Origin: CAVYXF01 sp963772335 | GTDB taxonomy: Bacteria > Pseudomonadota > Alphaproteobacteria > Rhizobiales > Rhodomicrobiaceae | Direction of reading: 5' to 3' | Assembly (NCBI GenBank): GCA_963772335.1 | Contig: CAVYXF010000008.1 | Span: 248,001-312,000, forward strand | Length of the DNA: 64,000 nucleotides | Part shown: positions 19,541-28,043 of the stretch, one piece after another | How the letters are laid out: each line of letters starts with the position of its first letter | Numbering within the stretch: position 1 is the first letter of the stretch | Translations under genes and position numbers: made by a program | The notes under the pieces: generated by a model | What the model saw: only the letters and a program-made list of their open reading frames with translations | What the model was told of the DNA's origin: nothing | Database searches by the model: none

Positions 19541-19647
19541 GTCATTGCGAGCGCCGGCTTGCCGGCGCGAAGCAATTCACCCGCAGACCCCGAGCTTGGG
19601 GATGGATTGGCTGGTGCCCTCGCCTTCGCGAGGGGCCTCGCAATGAC
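19541..19647. repeat. 107-bp palindromic intergenic repeat
   Basis: The ends are a perfect 11-base inverted repeat, GTCATTGCGAG (19541-19551) and CTCGCAATGAC (19637-19647). Inside are a hairpin with 8-base arms GCGCCGGC/GCCGGCGC separated by TT, and a second one around CCCTCGCCTTCGCGAGGGG. This layout is that of a small mobile palindromic repeat of the kind scattered in alphaproteobacterial intergenic DNA. It follows the binding-protein stop by about 30 bases and could end transcription. Confidence 0.7.
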
Positions 19648-19733
19648 CACCAAACTCCGTGTCATCTTGCACGATTGGGTGATCGGCTCCGGCGGAAGTG
19701 GAGCACTGACCCTCTTCCACCCGCTGACGAAAT

Positions 19734-19763
19734 CCCCGCGAAAGCGCACGGCTGTCCGGGGAA
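19734..19763. repeat. Left inverted repeat of the IS
   Basis: 30 bases ending in GCGCACGGCTGTCCGGGGAA, identical to the complement of the right copy except for four central-outer bases (GAAA here, TTCC there). It lies three bases from the transposase stop. Confidence 0.6.
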
Positions 19764-19765
19764 AT

Positions 19766-20929
19766 TCAGGCATAGGCGAACTCCAATTGTCCTGGATGGC
19801 ACCGCGGTTTGGGCTGACCGGCATTGACATCGGGCGGTCTGTCGAGCCTGGCGATGGACTTGCGGATGAAGAGGCACTGGCCGACCAGTTCGGTGAAGCG
19901 CAGCGGCACCAGGCTGCTGCGGCTCATCCTTGCGGCGATGCGCAGCAGCAGATAGGCGATCATGGCTGCCAGGATCTGCAGCCTGATGGCGTTCTCCGAC
20001 CGGCCGATGAAGCGCGTGAGCTTCAGATGCTGCTTGATCCAGCGGAACAAAAGCTCGATGTCCCAGCGTGCTTTGTAGAGCGCGGCGATCTCCACGGCCG
20101 AACGCTCCAGGTCGTTGGTGATCACCTCCATCACCGTGCCATCCTCGCGTTTGAGGGTGACCCGTCTGATCGGGCAGCCGAGCCTGCTCCTGCCCTGGGT
20201 GGCAAGGCGGATCGTCGCGTCGGCCAGGATTTCGAAGCCCTCACCCTGGGTTCTTATGACCCGGCGCGCCTTGATCACCGCGTAGCGGGCATTGGTTTTG
20301 GGTCGGGTGACGAACAGTGCGCCGGCCCGATGCAGGCGGGTCCACCAGGCGTAATCGCAATAGGCTTTGTCGAAGACGTATGTGGCGCCGCGCTCGATCG
20401 GCTCGCTGCGGCCGATCTCGACATCGTTCACGGTCGAAGCGGTAATGGCGATCCGGCGCGGGTGATCGGCATCGGGATCGTAGACCACGTGCATCTTCAG
20501 CCCATGCGTCCGCCCGTTCCATTGCGCCCAGTCGCACAGCCGATCCAGCGGGATCGGGGTGGCATCGATCAGGCGCAGCATGCGTCTGCCGTCACGGCGC
20601 AGGCGGGTGCCGGCCAGGGCGGACAGCATCTCGAAGGTCTCGGCGAGCACCTCCGGCGGGCGGCGATGATTGGCATCGGCGAGCGTGGAGCGCATCACCG
20701 GACCGCTGCCGAGGTGGTAATGATGATGCGCATTGGCGTTCCAGGCCGCCGCGATGCCGCGCAGGCTGCTGACCGAGGCAAGCCGGGCAAAGATCAGCGT
20801 CACGAGATGGTCCCAGCTGCTGAACGTCTTCGCATAGGCGTCCGCGTCATGCCGGGCCACGATCGCCTTGAACCCGGGCCGCGAGATCGGTTTGAGAAGG
20901 CTGGCGAAGATGCTATCCCGATAGCGCAT
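19766..20929 (-). CDS. IS4-family transposase
   Basis: A 387-residue DDE transposase. The N-terminus MRYRDSIFASLLKPISR and SSLRGIAAAWN are typical of this IS4 subgroup; the catalytic core shows LIDATPIPL (first Asp), ATYVFDKAYCDYAWW (second Asp, with the Y-x-Y context) and the IS4 signature YKARWDIELLFRWIKQHLK, which carries the catalytic Glu (Y-(2)-R-(3)-E-(6)-K). All catalytic positions appear intact, so the enzyme may be active. The start at 20929 is preceded by GGAG at about 6 bases; upstream in-frame starts add residues that come from the repeat sequence. It is opposite to the flanking transporter genes. Confidence 0.88.
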   Translation of the reverse strand: MRYRDSIFASLLKPISRPGFKAIVARHDADAYAKTFSSWDHLVTLIFARLASVSSLRGIAAAWNANAHHHYHLGSGPVMRSTLADANHRRPPEVLAETFEMLSALAGTRLRRDGRRMLRLIDATPIPLDRLCDWAQWNGRTHGLKMHVVYDPDADHPRRIAITASTVNDVEIGRSEPIERGATYVFDKAYCDYAWWTRLHRAGALFVTRPKTNARYAVIKARRVIRTQGEGFEILADATIRLATQGRSRLGCPIRRVTLKREDGTVMEVITNDLERSAVEIAALYKARWDIELLFRWIKQHLKLTRFIGRSENAIRLQILAAMIAYLLLRIAARMSRSSLVPLRFTELVGQCLFIRKSIARLDRPPDVNAGQPKPRCHPGQLEFAYA

Positions 20930-21018
20930 GCCCGGCTCCATTTTCTGAGTCTCGACAACCAGAAAATAGCCGGTTTGCACCGGAAAAGCCGGGCATGCAC
21001 CAGCGACACAGTGACTCG

Positions 21019-21048
21019 TTCCCCGGACAGCCGTGCGCGGAAGCGGGG
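21019..21048. repeat. Right inverted repeat of the IS
   Basis: 30 bases beginning TTCCCCGGACAGCCGTGCGC, complementary to the left copy at 19734-19763 with four mismatches. It lies about 90 bases upstream of the transposase start. Confidence 0.6.
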
Positions 21049-21174
21049 ATCCACTCTTCCACAGCACGTGCATGTGCCTGCTGGATGCGCGTTTTCACGG
21101 GGATTTCGGCTGTGCCGATGGCGCTGCTTCAATCTGAGCCGATCACGCTTTGGTGGCAGGCGGAGGGGGGTCAG

Positions 21175-22158
21175 ATGACTTTCCTCATCAATCGGCTGAC
21201 GCACACCGCCATTGTCCTGCTGGCGACCGGCTTTATCAGCTTCGTGATCATTCGCTATGTCGGCGACCCGGTGAACAATATCGTCGGGCAGGCCGCGACC
21301 TTGGCGGAACGCGAAGAGGCGCGCCGCGCGCTGGGCCTGAATGACCCGGCGCCGGTGCAGTTCGTGCGCTTTCTCGGAAATGTGGTGTCCGGCAATCTCG
21401 GCGTCTCCTACCGCTATAGCGAGCCGGTTGCCAAGCTGCTCCTGGAGCGGGCGCCGGCATCGCTGGAGCTCAGCTTGTGCGCCATGCTGCTCGCCGCCGG
21501 CATCGGCATTGCGCTCGGGGTGTGGACCGCGATCCATCGTGGCAGCGCACTGACGCGCATCCTGCTCACCCTGTCGGTGATCGGCGTGGCGCTGCCGACT
21601 TTCCTGGTCGGCATTATCCTCATTCTGATTTTCTCGGTGCAGCTCGGATGGCTGCCGGCTTTCGGGCGCGGTGATGTCGTCGATCTCGGCGGCTGGACCA
21701 CCGGGCTCCTCACATTGACCGGCCTCAAAGCCCTGATCCTGCCGAGCCTCACCCTTGGCCTGTTTCAGATGACGCTGATCATGCGCCTGGTTCGCGCCGA
21801 GGTGAGCGAGGTGCTGCGCTCCAGCTTCATCAAATTCGCGGTGGCGCGCGGCGTGCCGCGACGCTCTATCTATTACCGGCATGCGCTCGGCAATGCCCTG
21901 CTGCCGGTCATGACTATCGTCGCGCTGCAATTCGGCAATCTGTTTGCTTTCTCCATCATCGTCGAAACCGTGTTCCAGTGGCCGGGCCTCGGCCTGCTCG
22001 TGATCCAGGCCATTCAGTTCGCCGACGTGCCGGTGCTGGCGGCCTATCTGGTGCTGGTGTCCGGGATTTTCGCGCTCATCAACCTGGCGGTGGATATTCT
22101 TGCCCCGCTGATCGATCCGCGGCTGCGTATCGCCGGCGAACAGGGGCGCGCGGCATGA
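21175..22158 (+). CDS. Peptide/nickel-type ABC transporter permease (DppB-like)
   Basis: Inner-membrane permease of 327 residues, the first of a DppB/DppC pair. It begins MTFLINRLTHTAIVLLATG, has the long periplasmic loop with RRALGLNDPAPVQFVRFLGN typical of DppB, several membrane spans, and the cytoplasmic coupling helix region EVLRSSFIKFAVARGVPRRSIYYRHALGNALLPV. A strong GGAGGGGGG site 5-13 bases upstream decides the ATG at 21175 over a longer open frame that runs into the IS. Its stop overlaps the next permease start (ATGA). Any promoter between the IS and this gene would have to lie in about 120 bases. Confidence 0.9.
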   Translation: MTFLINRLTHTAIVLLATGFISFVIIRYVGDPVNNIVGQAATLAEREEARRALGLNDPAPVQFVRFLGNVVSGNLGVSYRYSEPVAKLLLERAPASLELSLCAMLLAAGIGIALGVWTAIHRGSALTRILLTLSVIGVALPTFLVGIILILIFSVQLGWLPAFGRGDVVDLGGWTTGLLTLTGLKALILPSLTLGLFQMTLIMRLVRAEVSEVLRSSFIKFAVARGVPRRSIYYRHALGNALLPVMTIVALQFGNLFAFSIIVETVFQWPGLGLLVIQAIQFADVPVLAAYLVLVSGIFALINLAVDILAPLIDPRLRIAGEQGRAA

Positions 22159-23097
22159 TGGATATGCGCCACCAGCCACCCTCGGTATGGGGGCGCATCT
22201 TGCGCCATGGCGTAGCGCGCGAAGTGTTCCGGTCGCACAGCGCAGCCTGGGCCGCACTCGCCGTGCTGATCCTGTTCGTGCTTGCCATCGGCGCGCCGGT
22301 TCTGGCGCCTTACAACGCTTTCGACCCGGGCAGCCGCTAATGTTGCCGATGCGCGTCTGCCGCCCGGCTCGCATGGCCTCTTCGGTGATTTCTATCTTCT
22401 CGGCACCGATCCGCAGGGGCGCGACCTCCTTTCGGCGATGATGTATGGCCTCAGGACCTCGCTCGCGGTCGGCTTCGGCAGCGTCATGCTCGCGGCGCTG
22501 ATCGGCGTCTCACTGGGACTCGTCAGCGGCTATTTCGGCGGCCTCATCGATGCCGTGACGATGCGTATCGCCGACATCCAGCTCAGCCTGCCTCCGATCC
22601 TGGTGGCGCTCTTGATCGATGGCGTGACGCTCACGGTCCTTGATCGCTCACAGCACAATCTCTTCGCTATCCCGGCCCTGATCCTGGCCATCTCGACCTC
22701 GCTGTGGGTCCAGTTCGCGCGCACGGTCCGCGCCCAGGCGCAGGTGGAAAAGGGCAAGGAATATGTGCTCGCCGCCCAGATCACCGGGGTTGGCACGCGC
22801 CGCATCCTGACAGCGCATATCCTGCCGAACGTCATGGCGCCGGTCCTGGTCATCGCCACCGTCAACCTCGCCGTGGCTATCCTGGTCGAATCCACGCTGA
22901 GTTTTCTAGGCGTCGGCGTCCCGCCCACCCAGCCGTCGCTCGGCACGCTGGTGCGCATCGGCAACGAGTTCTTGTTCTCCGGCGATTGGTGGATGTCGAT
23001 CCTGCCGGGCGGTCTGCTCGTTATCGTCGCCCTGTCGATCAACCTCCTCGGCGACTGGCTGCGTGACCGCCTCAACCCGACCATGCGGACGCTTTAG
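22155..23097 (+). pseudogene. Peptide ABC transporter permease (DppC-like), frameshifted
   Basis: The second permease of the pair. From the ATG at 22155 (4-base overlap with the previous stop) the frame encodes the N-terminal tail and first membrane span (SAAWAALAVLILFVLAIGAPVLAPYNAFDPGS) and then hits TAA at 22338-22340. The following frame, open to 23097, continues NVADARLPPG then LGTDPQGRDLLSAMMYGLRTSLAVG, the coupling segment EYVLAAQITGVGTRRILTAHILPNV and the C-terminus. Deleting one C of the pair at 22334-22335 joins them as FDPGSANVADARLPPG, just what DppC proteins have before the LGTD-QGRD motif. Either the gene is broken or one base is a sequence error. Confidence 0.82.
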
Positions 23098-24094
23098 ATG
23101 TCGCTGCTCTCGGTTCAAAATCTTAGCATTCGCTGGAGCACACGCCACGGCCCGGTGACGGTGATCGACAACCTATCCTTCGACGTCAGCGCGGGCGAAG
23201 TGCTGGGGGTCGTCGGCGAATCCGGCGCGGGTAAATCCATCACTGGCATGGCCATCTTGGCGCTGCTCGATCCGCCGTTATCGCAGGCGGGCGGCACGAT
23301 CCTTTTCGACGGCCGCCGGCTCGATACGCTGCCTTCCCGCGAGCTTGATGCCATGCGCGGCAAGGTCATCGCCGCCGTGTTCCAGGAGTTCGATGACCAG
23401 TCTCGATCCGATCATGACCATCGGCCGACAGCTTATCGAGACCATCGTGACCCATCTACCGCTGTCGCGCCGGCAGGCCGAGGCGCGGGCGGTGGAGCTT
23501 CTCGCCGAGGTTGGCATTCCCGGCCCGCGCGAGCGCCTTGCCGCTTATCCGCATCAGCTGTCCGGTGGGATGCGTCAGCGGGTGGTGCTGGCCCTCGCCT
23601 TTGCCTGTGAGCCGCGGCTGCTGATCGCCGATGAGCCGACCACGGCGCTCGACGTCTCGCTGCAGGCACAGGTCATCGCGCTGATGAAGCGCATGGCCGC
23701 CGAGCGCTGCACGGCAATCATCTTCATCACCCATGACATTGGGCTTATCGCTGAGATCGCGACCCGCATGATCGTGCTCTACGCCGGGCGCATCGCCGAG
23801 ATCGGCCCGACCGCCGACGTGCTGCAGCAGCCACAGCACCCCTATACCAAGGGCCTGATCGCCGCTATCCCGCGCATACACCGGCCGCTATCCCGCCTGT
23901 TCCAGATCGAGGGAAGCATGCCGGGACCGGGCGCCCGCCCTTCGGGGTGCGCTTTTCACCCGCGATGCCGGGTGGCGATCGCGCGCTGCCCCTACGAGGA
24001 GCCGCCCCTCATCAGCCGAAACCGCTCCCGCGCCGCCTGTTGGTTGCTCGAGCCGGCGGCCGCCTCGACGAACGGGACAATGCAAGATGCTTGA
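23098..24094 (+). pseudogene. Peptide ABC transporter ATP-binding protein (DppD-like), frameshifted
   Basis: ATPase subunit of the same importer. The first frame from 23098 has Walker A GESGAGKS and runs to AAVFQE; the rest is in the next frame, with MTSLDPIMTIGRQ, signature QLSGGMRQRV, Walker B LLIADEPTTALD, the H-loop ITHDIG and the C-terminal oligopeptide-family Cys cluster CAFHPRCRVAIARCPYEEP. Removing one T of the TT at 23389-23390 restores FQESMTSLDPIMTIG, matching the family Q-loop. The upstream gene ends directly before this start. As it stands the first frame gives a 170-residue protein without signature or Walker B. Confidence 0.83.
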
Positions 24095-25133
24095 CCGGGC
24101 TGAAGCCGTTCTGAGGGTGGACGGGCTCACAAAGGCCTTCGGGGCGCCGCACGGTTTTCTCCAGCGCCTCACCGGTCGGCCCCTGCCCACCATCCATGCG
24201 GTTGCGGATGTGAGCTTCAGTATACCGCGCGGCGAGACCTTCGCGCTGATCGGCGAGTTGGGCGCCGGGAAATCAACCATTGCGCGCTGCGTCGCCGGTG
24301 TGCTGGCGCCGACCTCGGGCCGCATTTGGATCATGGGTCACAGCCTGGCCGATGTGCCGGCGAGCAAGGCCGCGATGGGGCTACGCCGCAATCTGCAGAT
24401 GGTGTTCCAGGATCCCTATGCCAGCCTCAACCCGCGCTGGCGCGCTTTCGACAGCATTGCCGAGCCGCTCCGCACCCATGGCGTGCGCAAAGGGCGGCGC
24501 GCCGTCCGGGAGCGCGTGCAGGAGATGCTGCGTCTTGTCGGCCTCGCTCCGGAGGACGGGCGCAAATTTCCGCATCAGTTCTCGGGCGGGCAGCGCCAGC
24601 GCATCTCCATTGCGCGCGCACTCTCGGCCGAGCCGGCGCTGATCATCGCCGACGAACCGACCTCCGCCCTCGATGTCTCGGTGCAGGCGCAGATTCTCAA
24701 TCTGATGCGCGACCTGCAGGCGCGGCTTGGTCTGACCTATCTGTTCATCTCCCACAATCTCGCTGTGGTCTCGAACATCGCGAACACAACGGGAGTGCTC
24801 TATCTCGGCAGGCTCATCGAGGTCGGGCCGACGTCCTATCTGCTGTCGCGACCGCGCCACCCCTACACTCGGCTGCTGGTCGATGCGGTTCCCGATATCG
24901 CCGCTATCGGCAGGCAGCGGCCGGTGCCGCGAGGCGACGCCGCCGACCCCGCGCACATACCGCCGGGCTGCCCCTTCCACCCGCGCTGTCCGCTGGTGGT
25001 CCAGCGCTGCCAAACCGAGCGCCCGCTGCTGCGGCCCCTCGATGGCGTTGAGGTGGCCTGCCACCGCGCCGAGGACATGCGGACCATGGGGAAGCCTGCG
25101 CCGCTTCCCGTGACGCCCGTTCCGGCGGTTTGA
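24087..25133 (+). CDS. Peptide ABC transporter ATP-binding protein (DppF-like)
   Basis: Second ATPase subunit, 348 residues, in one frame. Walker A reads GELGAGKST (Leu where Ser is usual), Q-loop MVFQDPYASLNPRW, signature FSGGQRQRISIARAL, Walker B LIIADEPTSALDVS, H-loop ISHNLAVV, and the C-terminal extension with CPFHPRCPLVVQRC typical of oligopeptide importers. It overlaps the end of the DppD-like gene by 8 bases, which suggests translational coupling in the original operon. It is the last gene before the convergent amidohydrolase. Intact, although two partner genes upstream are frameshifted. Confidence 0.9.
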   Translation: MLDRAEAVLRVDGLTKAFGAPHGFLQRLTGRPLPTIHAVADVSFSIPRGETFALIGELGAGKSTIARCVAGVLAPTSGRIWIMGHSLADVPASKAAMGLRRNLQMVFQDPYASLNPRWRAFDSIAEPLRTHGVRKGRRAVRERVQEMLRLVGLAPEDGRKFPHQFSGGQRQRISIARALSAEPALIIADEPTSALDVSVQAQILNLMRDLQARLGLTYLFISHNLAVVSNIANTTGVLYLGRLIEVGPTSYLLSRPRHPYTRLLVDAVPDIAAIGRQRPVPRGDAADPAHIPPGCPFHPRCPLVVQRCQTERPLLRPLDGVEVACHRAEDMRTMGKPAPLPVTPVPAV

Positions 25134-25155
25134 TAGTGCTCTGATCGACGTGGCG

Positions 25156-26661
25156 TTAATCCGCGAGCCTTGCCGGGTAGGTTTCGGCGGCAATCGGCAT
25201 ATGGCGGCAGCGCTGGTAAATCCGCTCATAGGGCTCGGCGAGCCGCGCCACATCCCGGTCGGACGCGTCGAGCGCGTCGGCAATGCGGGCGTGCACTTCG
25301 TGGATCTCGGCGATCAGCGCATCTTCATCGACGCGGGTAAGACGGCCGCCCGCCTGGATGATCTCGCCGTCGACCATCACCATGTCGATGTCGGCTTTGG
25401 TCGCGCCATAGACCAGTTGGTTGACAGCATTGCCGAGCGGCGTGAAGGCAATCCCGTCGAGCCGGTAGGCGACGAGATCGGCAATGCGACCCGTCTCTAT
25501 GGCGCCCAGCTCCCACTCACGGCCGAGCGCTCTGGCGCCGCCCAGGGTCGCTGCCCGTAGCGTCTCACTCGCCCCGGTCCAGGCCGAATAATCGCCGCGC
25601 AGCTTCTGCAATAGCGCACCGTCGCACAGCACGGTCTGCATATCGACGCTCTCGATCGAGCCGCAGCCGTCGGTCCCCATACTGACATTCACCCCGGCAT
25701 CGAGCAGCGCGCGGAACGGTGCGATGCCAGAGCCCAGCTTCAGATTGGAGGTCGGGTTGTACTGCACCGAAGCCCCGGCGCGGGCCAGCATGTCAATCTC
25801 GGCGGGCTGCAGCCACACGCCATGGATGATCTGCGTCTTGGGTTTGAGGAAGCCGAGCCGGTCCAGATATTCGACCATCGTTGATCCGTACCAGAGCTGG
25901 CCGGTGACGACTTGAAAGCGGGTCTCCTGCACATGGATCATCAGCGGCAGATCGAAATTGTCGGCGAGCCGGCGTACGCGCTTCAGGAAATCCTCGGTGC
26001 AGCGCTGCGGTGCTGAGGGGGTTGCCATATAGGCAACGCGGTGGCTCTCGGGATGGCGATTGCGGGCGAGGCCTGAGGCAAAGCTGAGCAGCTCATCCGG
26101 CGCGGTAACCGGCACGGCGTCGAGTTCAGCGAGCAGCGCGGGTGGGAATTCCTCGTCGACAAAGGGCAGCGCGCGAAAAAACGGCTTATCGAACAGCGTG
26201 ATGCCGACATTGGCGCGGATGCCAATGTCCTCATAGGCTTGGTAAGCCGCCTCGATATGGTCGGGCTTGAGACGCGGGCTGGCATTGAGGTCGTCACAGA
26301 TCGTGGTGGTGCCGCTTTTCACCGCCTCGATCGCGCCGATCATAGTGCGCAGATAGACATCGCGCGGGCTGAGATCGACCGGCCGCAGCGGCCGGACGTA
26401 ATTCATCCAGAGTTCGAGCGGCAGGTTGTCCCGGCGACCTTTGTAGTAGCCTTCGTGACTATGGTGATGGCCGTTGATAAGACCCGCCGCGACAAGCCTG
26501 CGGCCCATGTCGATCACATCACCGCCGGGCTCCGCCGCGCCGTGCGGGCGGATGTCCGCAATCATCCGGCCCTCGATCACGATATCGACGGGCGCATCGC
26601 TCAGCTTGTGGTCCTCGCCGAGGAGGGCGCGGCAATTGGAAAGCACCTTGCGCACGAGCAC
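25156..26661 (-). CDS. Amidohydrolase (ATZ/TRZ, cytosine deaminase-like)
   Basis: A 501-residue metal-dependent hydrolase of the amidohydrolase superfamily, close in layout to chlorohydrolases and aminohydrolases such as TrzA/AtzB and guanine or S-adenosylhomocysteine deaminases. The metal ligands are visible: HxH in NGHHHSHEG, His in MIHVQE, His in IIHGVW and Asp in GTDGCGS. The C-terminal small beta domain (GRIADLVAYRLDG, VMVDGEIIQAGG) closes the fold. The start is GTG at 26661 with no strong ribosome site. It is convergent with the peptide transporter operon; whether its substrate is what that system imports is only a guess. Confidence 0.87.
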   Translation of the reverse strand: MLVRKVLSNCRALLGEDHKLSDAPVDIVIEGRMIADIRPHGAAEPGGDVIDMGRRLVAAGLINGHHHSHEGYYKGRRDNLPLELWMNYVRPLRPVDLSPRDVYLRTMIGAIEAVKSGTTTICDDLNASPRLKPDHIEAAYQAYEDIGIRANVGITLFDKPFFRALPFVDEEFPPALLAELDAVPVTAPDELLSFASGLARNRHPESHRVAYMATPSAPQRCTEDFLKRVRRLADNFDLPLMIHVQETRFQVVTGQLWYGSTMVEYLDRLGFLKPKTQIIHGVWLQPAEIDMLARAGASVQYNPTSNLKLGSGIAPFRALLDAGVNVSMGTDGCGSIESVDMQTVLCDGALLQKLRGDYSAWTGASETLRAATLGGARALGREWELGAIETGRIADLVAYRLDGIAFTPLGNAVNQLVYGATKADIDMVMVDGEIIQAGGRLTRVDEDALIAEIHEVHARIADALDASDRDVARLAEPYERIYQRCRHMPIAAETYPARLAD

Positions 26662-26843
26662 ACCGCATCGCGATTTCGGCTAAAGAAACTATGACCGCTT
26701 TAGCCGTAAACTTCTAGGGGCTGGATGGGTGCACGCTATCATCCGCACGGGCGCTCCTCTGGTGGGAGAGGGCGGCGAAACGCAGCGCCTCCCCTCCAGT
26801 ATGGCCGTTCCGTGACAGTCGATATTGCGGCGCCGACCCGCCG

Positions 26844-28043
26844 CTACTGCCTCTGGCTCGCTTCCTTGCGGGCAGGCTGCAGCTGGTAGCGGGACACCAC
26901 GACCAGGCGCATGCCTTTCTTGGTCAGCATATTACCGGATTGCGCGCCGGCATGCTGGGTCGGGCCGAAGGTCAGCGGGGGCTGGATGCCGCCGTCGAAA
27001 TTGTTGAGTTTCTCGATCTCCTTGATGAAGCGTTCGCGCGTCACATTGCGGCCCATGCGCTTTAGCGTCTCGACCACAGCGAGAGCGCCCGTCATGCCCT
27101 GGTAGGTCATCATGTCCAGGACCTCGTTCGGATAGTACTTGGCCGAAATCTTGGCGTATTTTGACAGCTTCGGAGAGGTCAGCAGATCGGTGAAGGGGTA
27201 GAAGAAATACACATCCTTCATCGCTTCGGGGATGCCGACGCGCTTGTCGGTTTCTTCGAAAGATGAGCTTTCCGTCGAGACGAAAGTCGTCTTGAAGCCT
27301 TCCTTGTAGGAGTCGCGCAAAAGCGAGGCGATCTCGGTCGGGTAGAGGCTGACCAGCACGACATCGGGGGCCTTGGCTTTCAGCTCGCGCACTTGCGCTG
27401 TCGTATCGGTTGCGCCCTTCTCCAGTGTGATGAATGCCACCGGCTCGATGTTCATGGCCTTCAGCTTGGCAACGGCCTCGCGGATTTTCGAGTTCGGCCC
27501 TTCATCGGACTGGGTGACGAGTGCGAACTTTTTGGTGCCGGGCTTGGTCAGGGCAAAATTGACCAGCGTCTCGCCGATGGTTTTGGACGTCGGGGCCGGC
27601 TGGAAAATGTTGCGCACGAGCGGGGTCGAAATCGCCGCGGATGCCGAGGCAATATTCATATAGGGCACTTTGGCGCGTTTCTCGATTTCTGGCCGGGCCT
27701 TCATCACCGCCGATGAGCACCAGCCGCCATGCAGCATGAACACCTTGTCTTGGTCGACGAGCTTCTTCACGGCGGCGATGGTCTTGTCCCCATCGCAGGC
27801 ATCGTCCTCGATCACCAGCTCGATTTTGCGGCCATTGATGCCACCGCGGTCGTTTACGTCCTTGTAGATCGCGACCGTGCCATAGAGGCCCTTAGCGAAG
27901 GAGGCATTCGTCCCGCTCATCGGACCGAACATGCCGATTTTGATCTTGTCCTTTGTGACGCCCGTGCTATCGGCGGCCTGCGCACCCGCGGCGAGGCCAG
28001 CAAGCCCCGCGACTATAACTGCAATAAACCAACCCCGTGCCAT
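26844..28043 (-). CDS. ABC-type branched-chain amino acid-like substrate-binding protein
   Basis: A 399-residue Peripla_BP_6 protein with signal peptide (MARGWFIAVIVAGLAGLAAGAQA), followed by VTKDKIKIGMFGPMSGTNASFAKG, RGGINGRKIELVIEDD and MLHGGWCSSAVMKARPEIEKR. It is predicted to be periplasmic. GGAGAG just upstream supports the ATG at 28043 over one 12 bases earlier. As with the protein at 7336-8505, no LivHMGF-type transport genes are adjacent. Relatives in other genomes are often encoded with urea or amide transport or with amidases, but the ligand here is unknown. The amidohydrolase gene lies downstream on the same strand, about 180 bases away. Confidence 0.88.
   Translation of the reverse strand: MARGWFIAVIVAGLAGLAAGAQAADSTGVTKDKIKIGMFGPMSGTNASFAKGLYGTVAIYKDVNDRGGINGRKIELVIEDDACDGDKTIAAVKKLVDQDKVFMLHGGWCSSAVMKARPEIEKRAKVPYMNIASASAAISTPLVRNIFQPAPTSKTIGETLVNFALTKPGTKKFALVTQSDEGPNSKIREAVAKLKAMNIEPVAFITLEKGATDTTAQVRELKAKAPDVVLVSLYPTEIASLLRDSYKEGFKTTFVSTESSSFEETDKRVGIPEAMKDVYFFYPFTDLLTSPKLSKYAKISAKYYPNEVLDMMTYQGMTGALAVVETLKRMGRNVTRERFIKEIEKLNNFDGGIQPPLTFGPTQHAGAQSGNMLTKKGMRLVVVSRYQLQPARKEASQRQ

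Larger units (their letters stand above)
19732..21050 (-). mobile_element. IS4-type insertion sequence inside a peptide ABC operon
   Basis: One transposase gene is bracketed closely by an imperfect inverted repeat: 19734-19763 and 21019-21048, 26 of 30 positions identical, with AT as the next outer pair on each side. Total about 1.32 kb. A 9-base direct repeat CTCTTCCAC occurs on each side (19712-19720 and 21054-21062), but it does not abut the inverted repeats, so I do not claim it as a target duplication. The inverted repeats also resemble dispersed palindromes elsewhere in the window, so exact boundaries are uncertain. The element separates the binding-protein gene from the permease genes. 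Confidence 0.65.

Noticed and set aside
19712..21062. CTCTTCCAC direct repeats as IS target duplication
   Set aside because: They lie about 12 bases outside the left inverted repeat and 4-6 bases outside the right one, so they do not define symmetric ends.
20800..22374. Long minus-strand open frame of 524 codons
   Set aside because: It runs antisense through the dppB-like permease and the IS end; the protein is rich in His, Arg and Gln with no recognisable domain, as expected of a GC-rich shadow frame.
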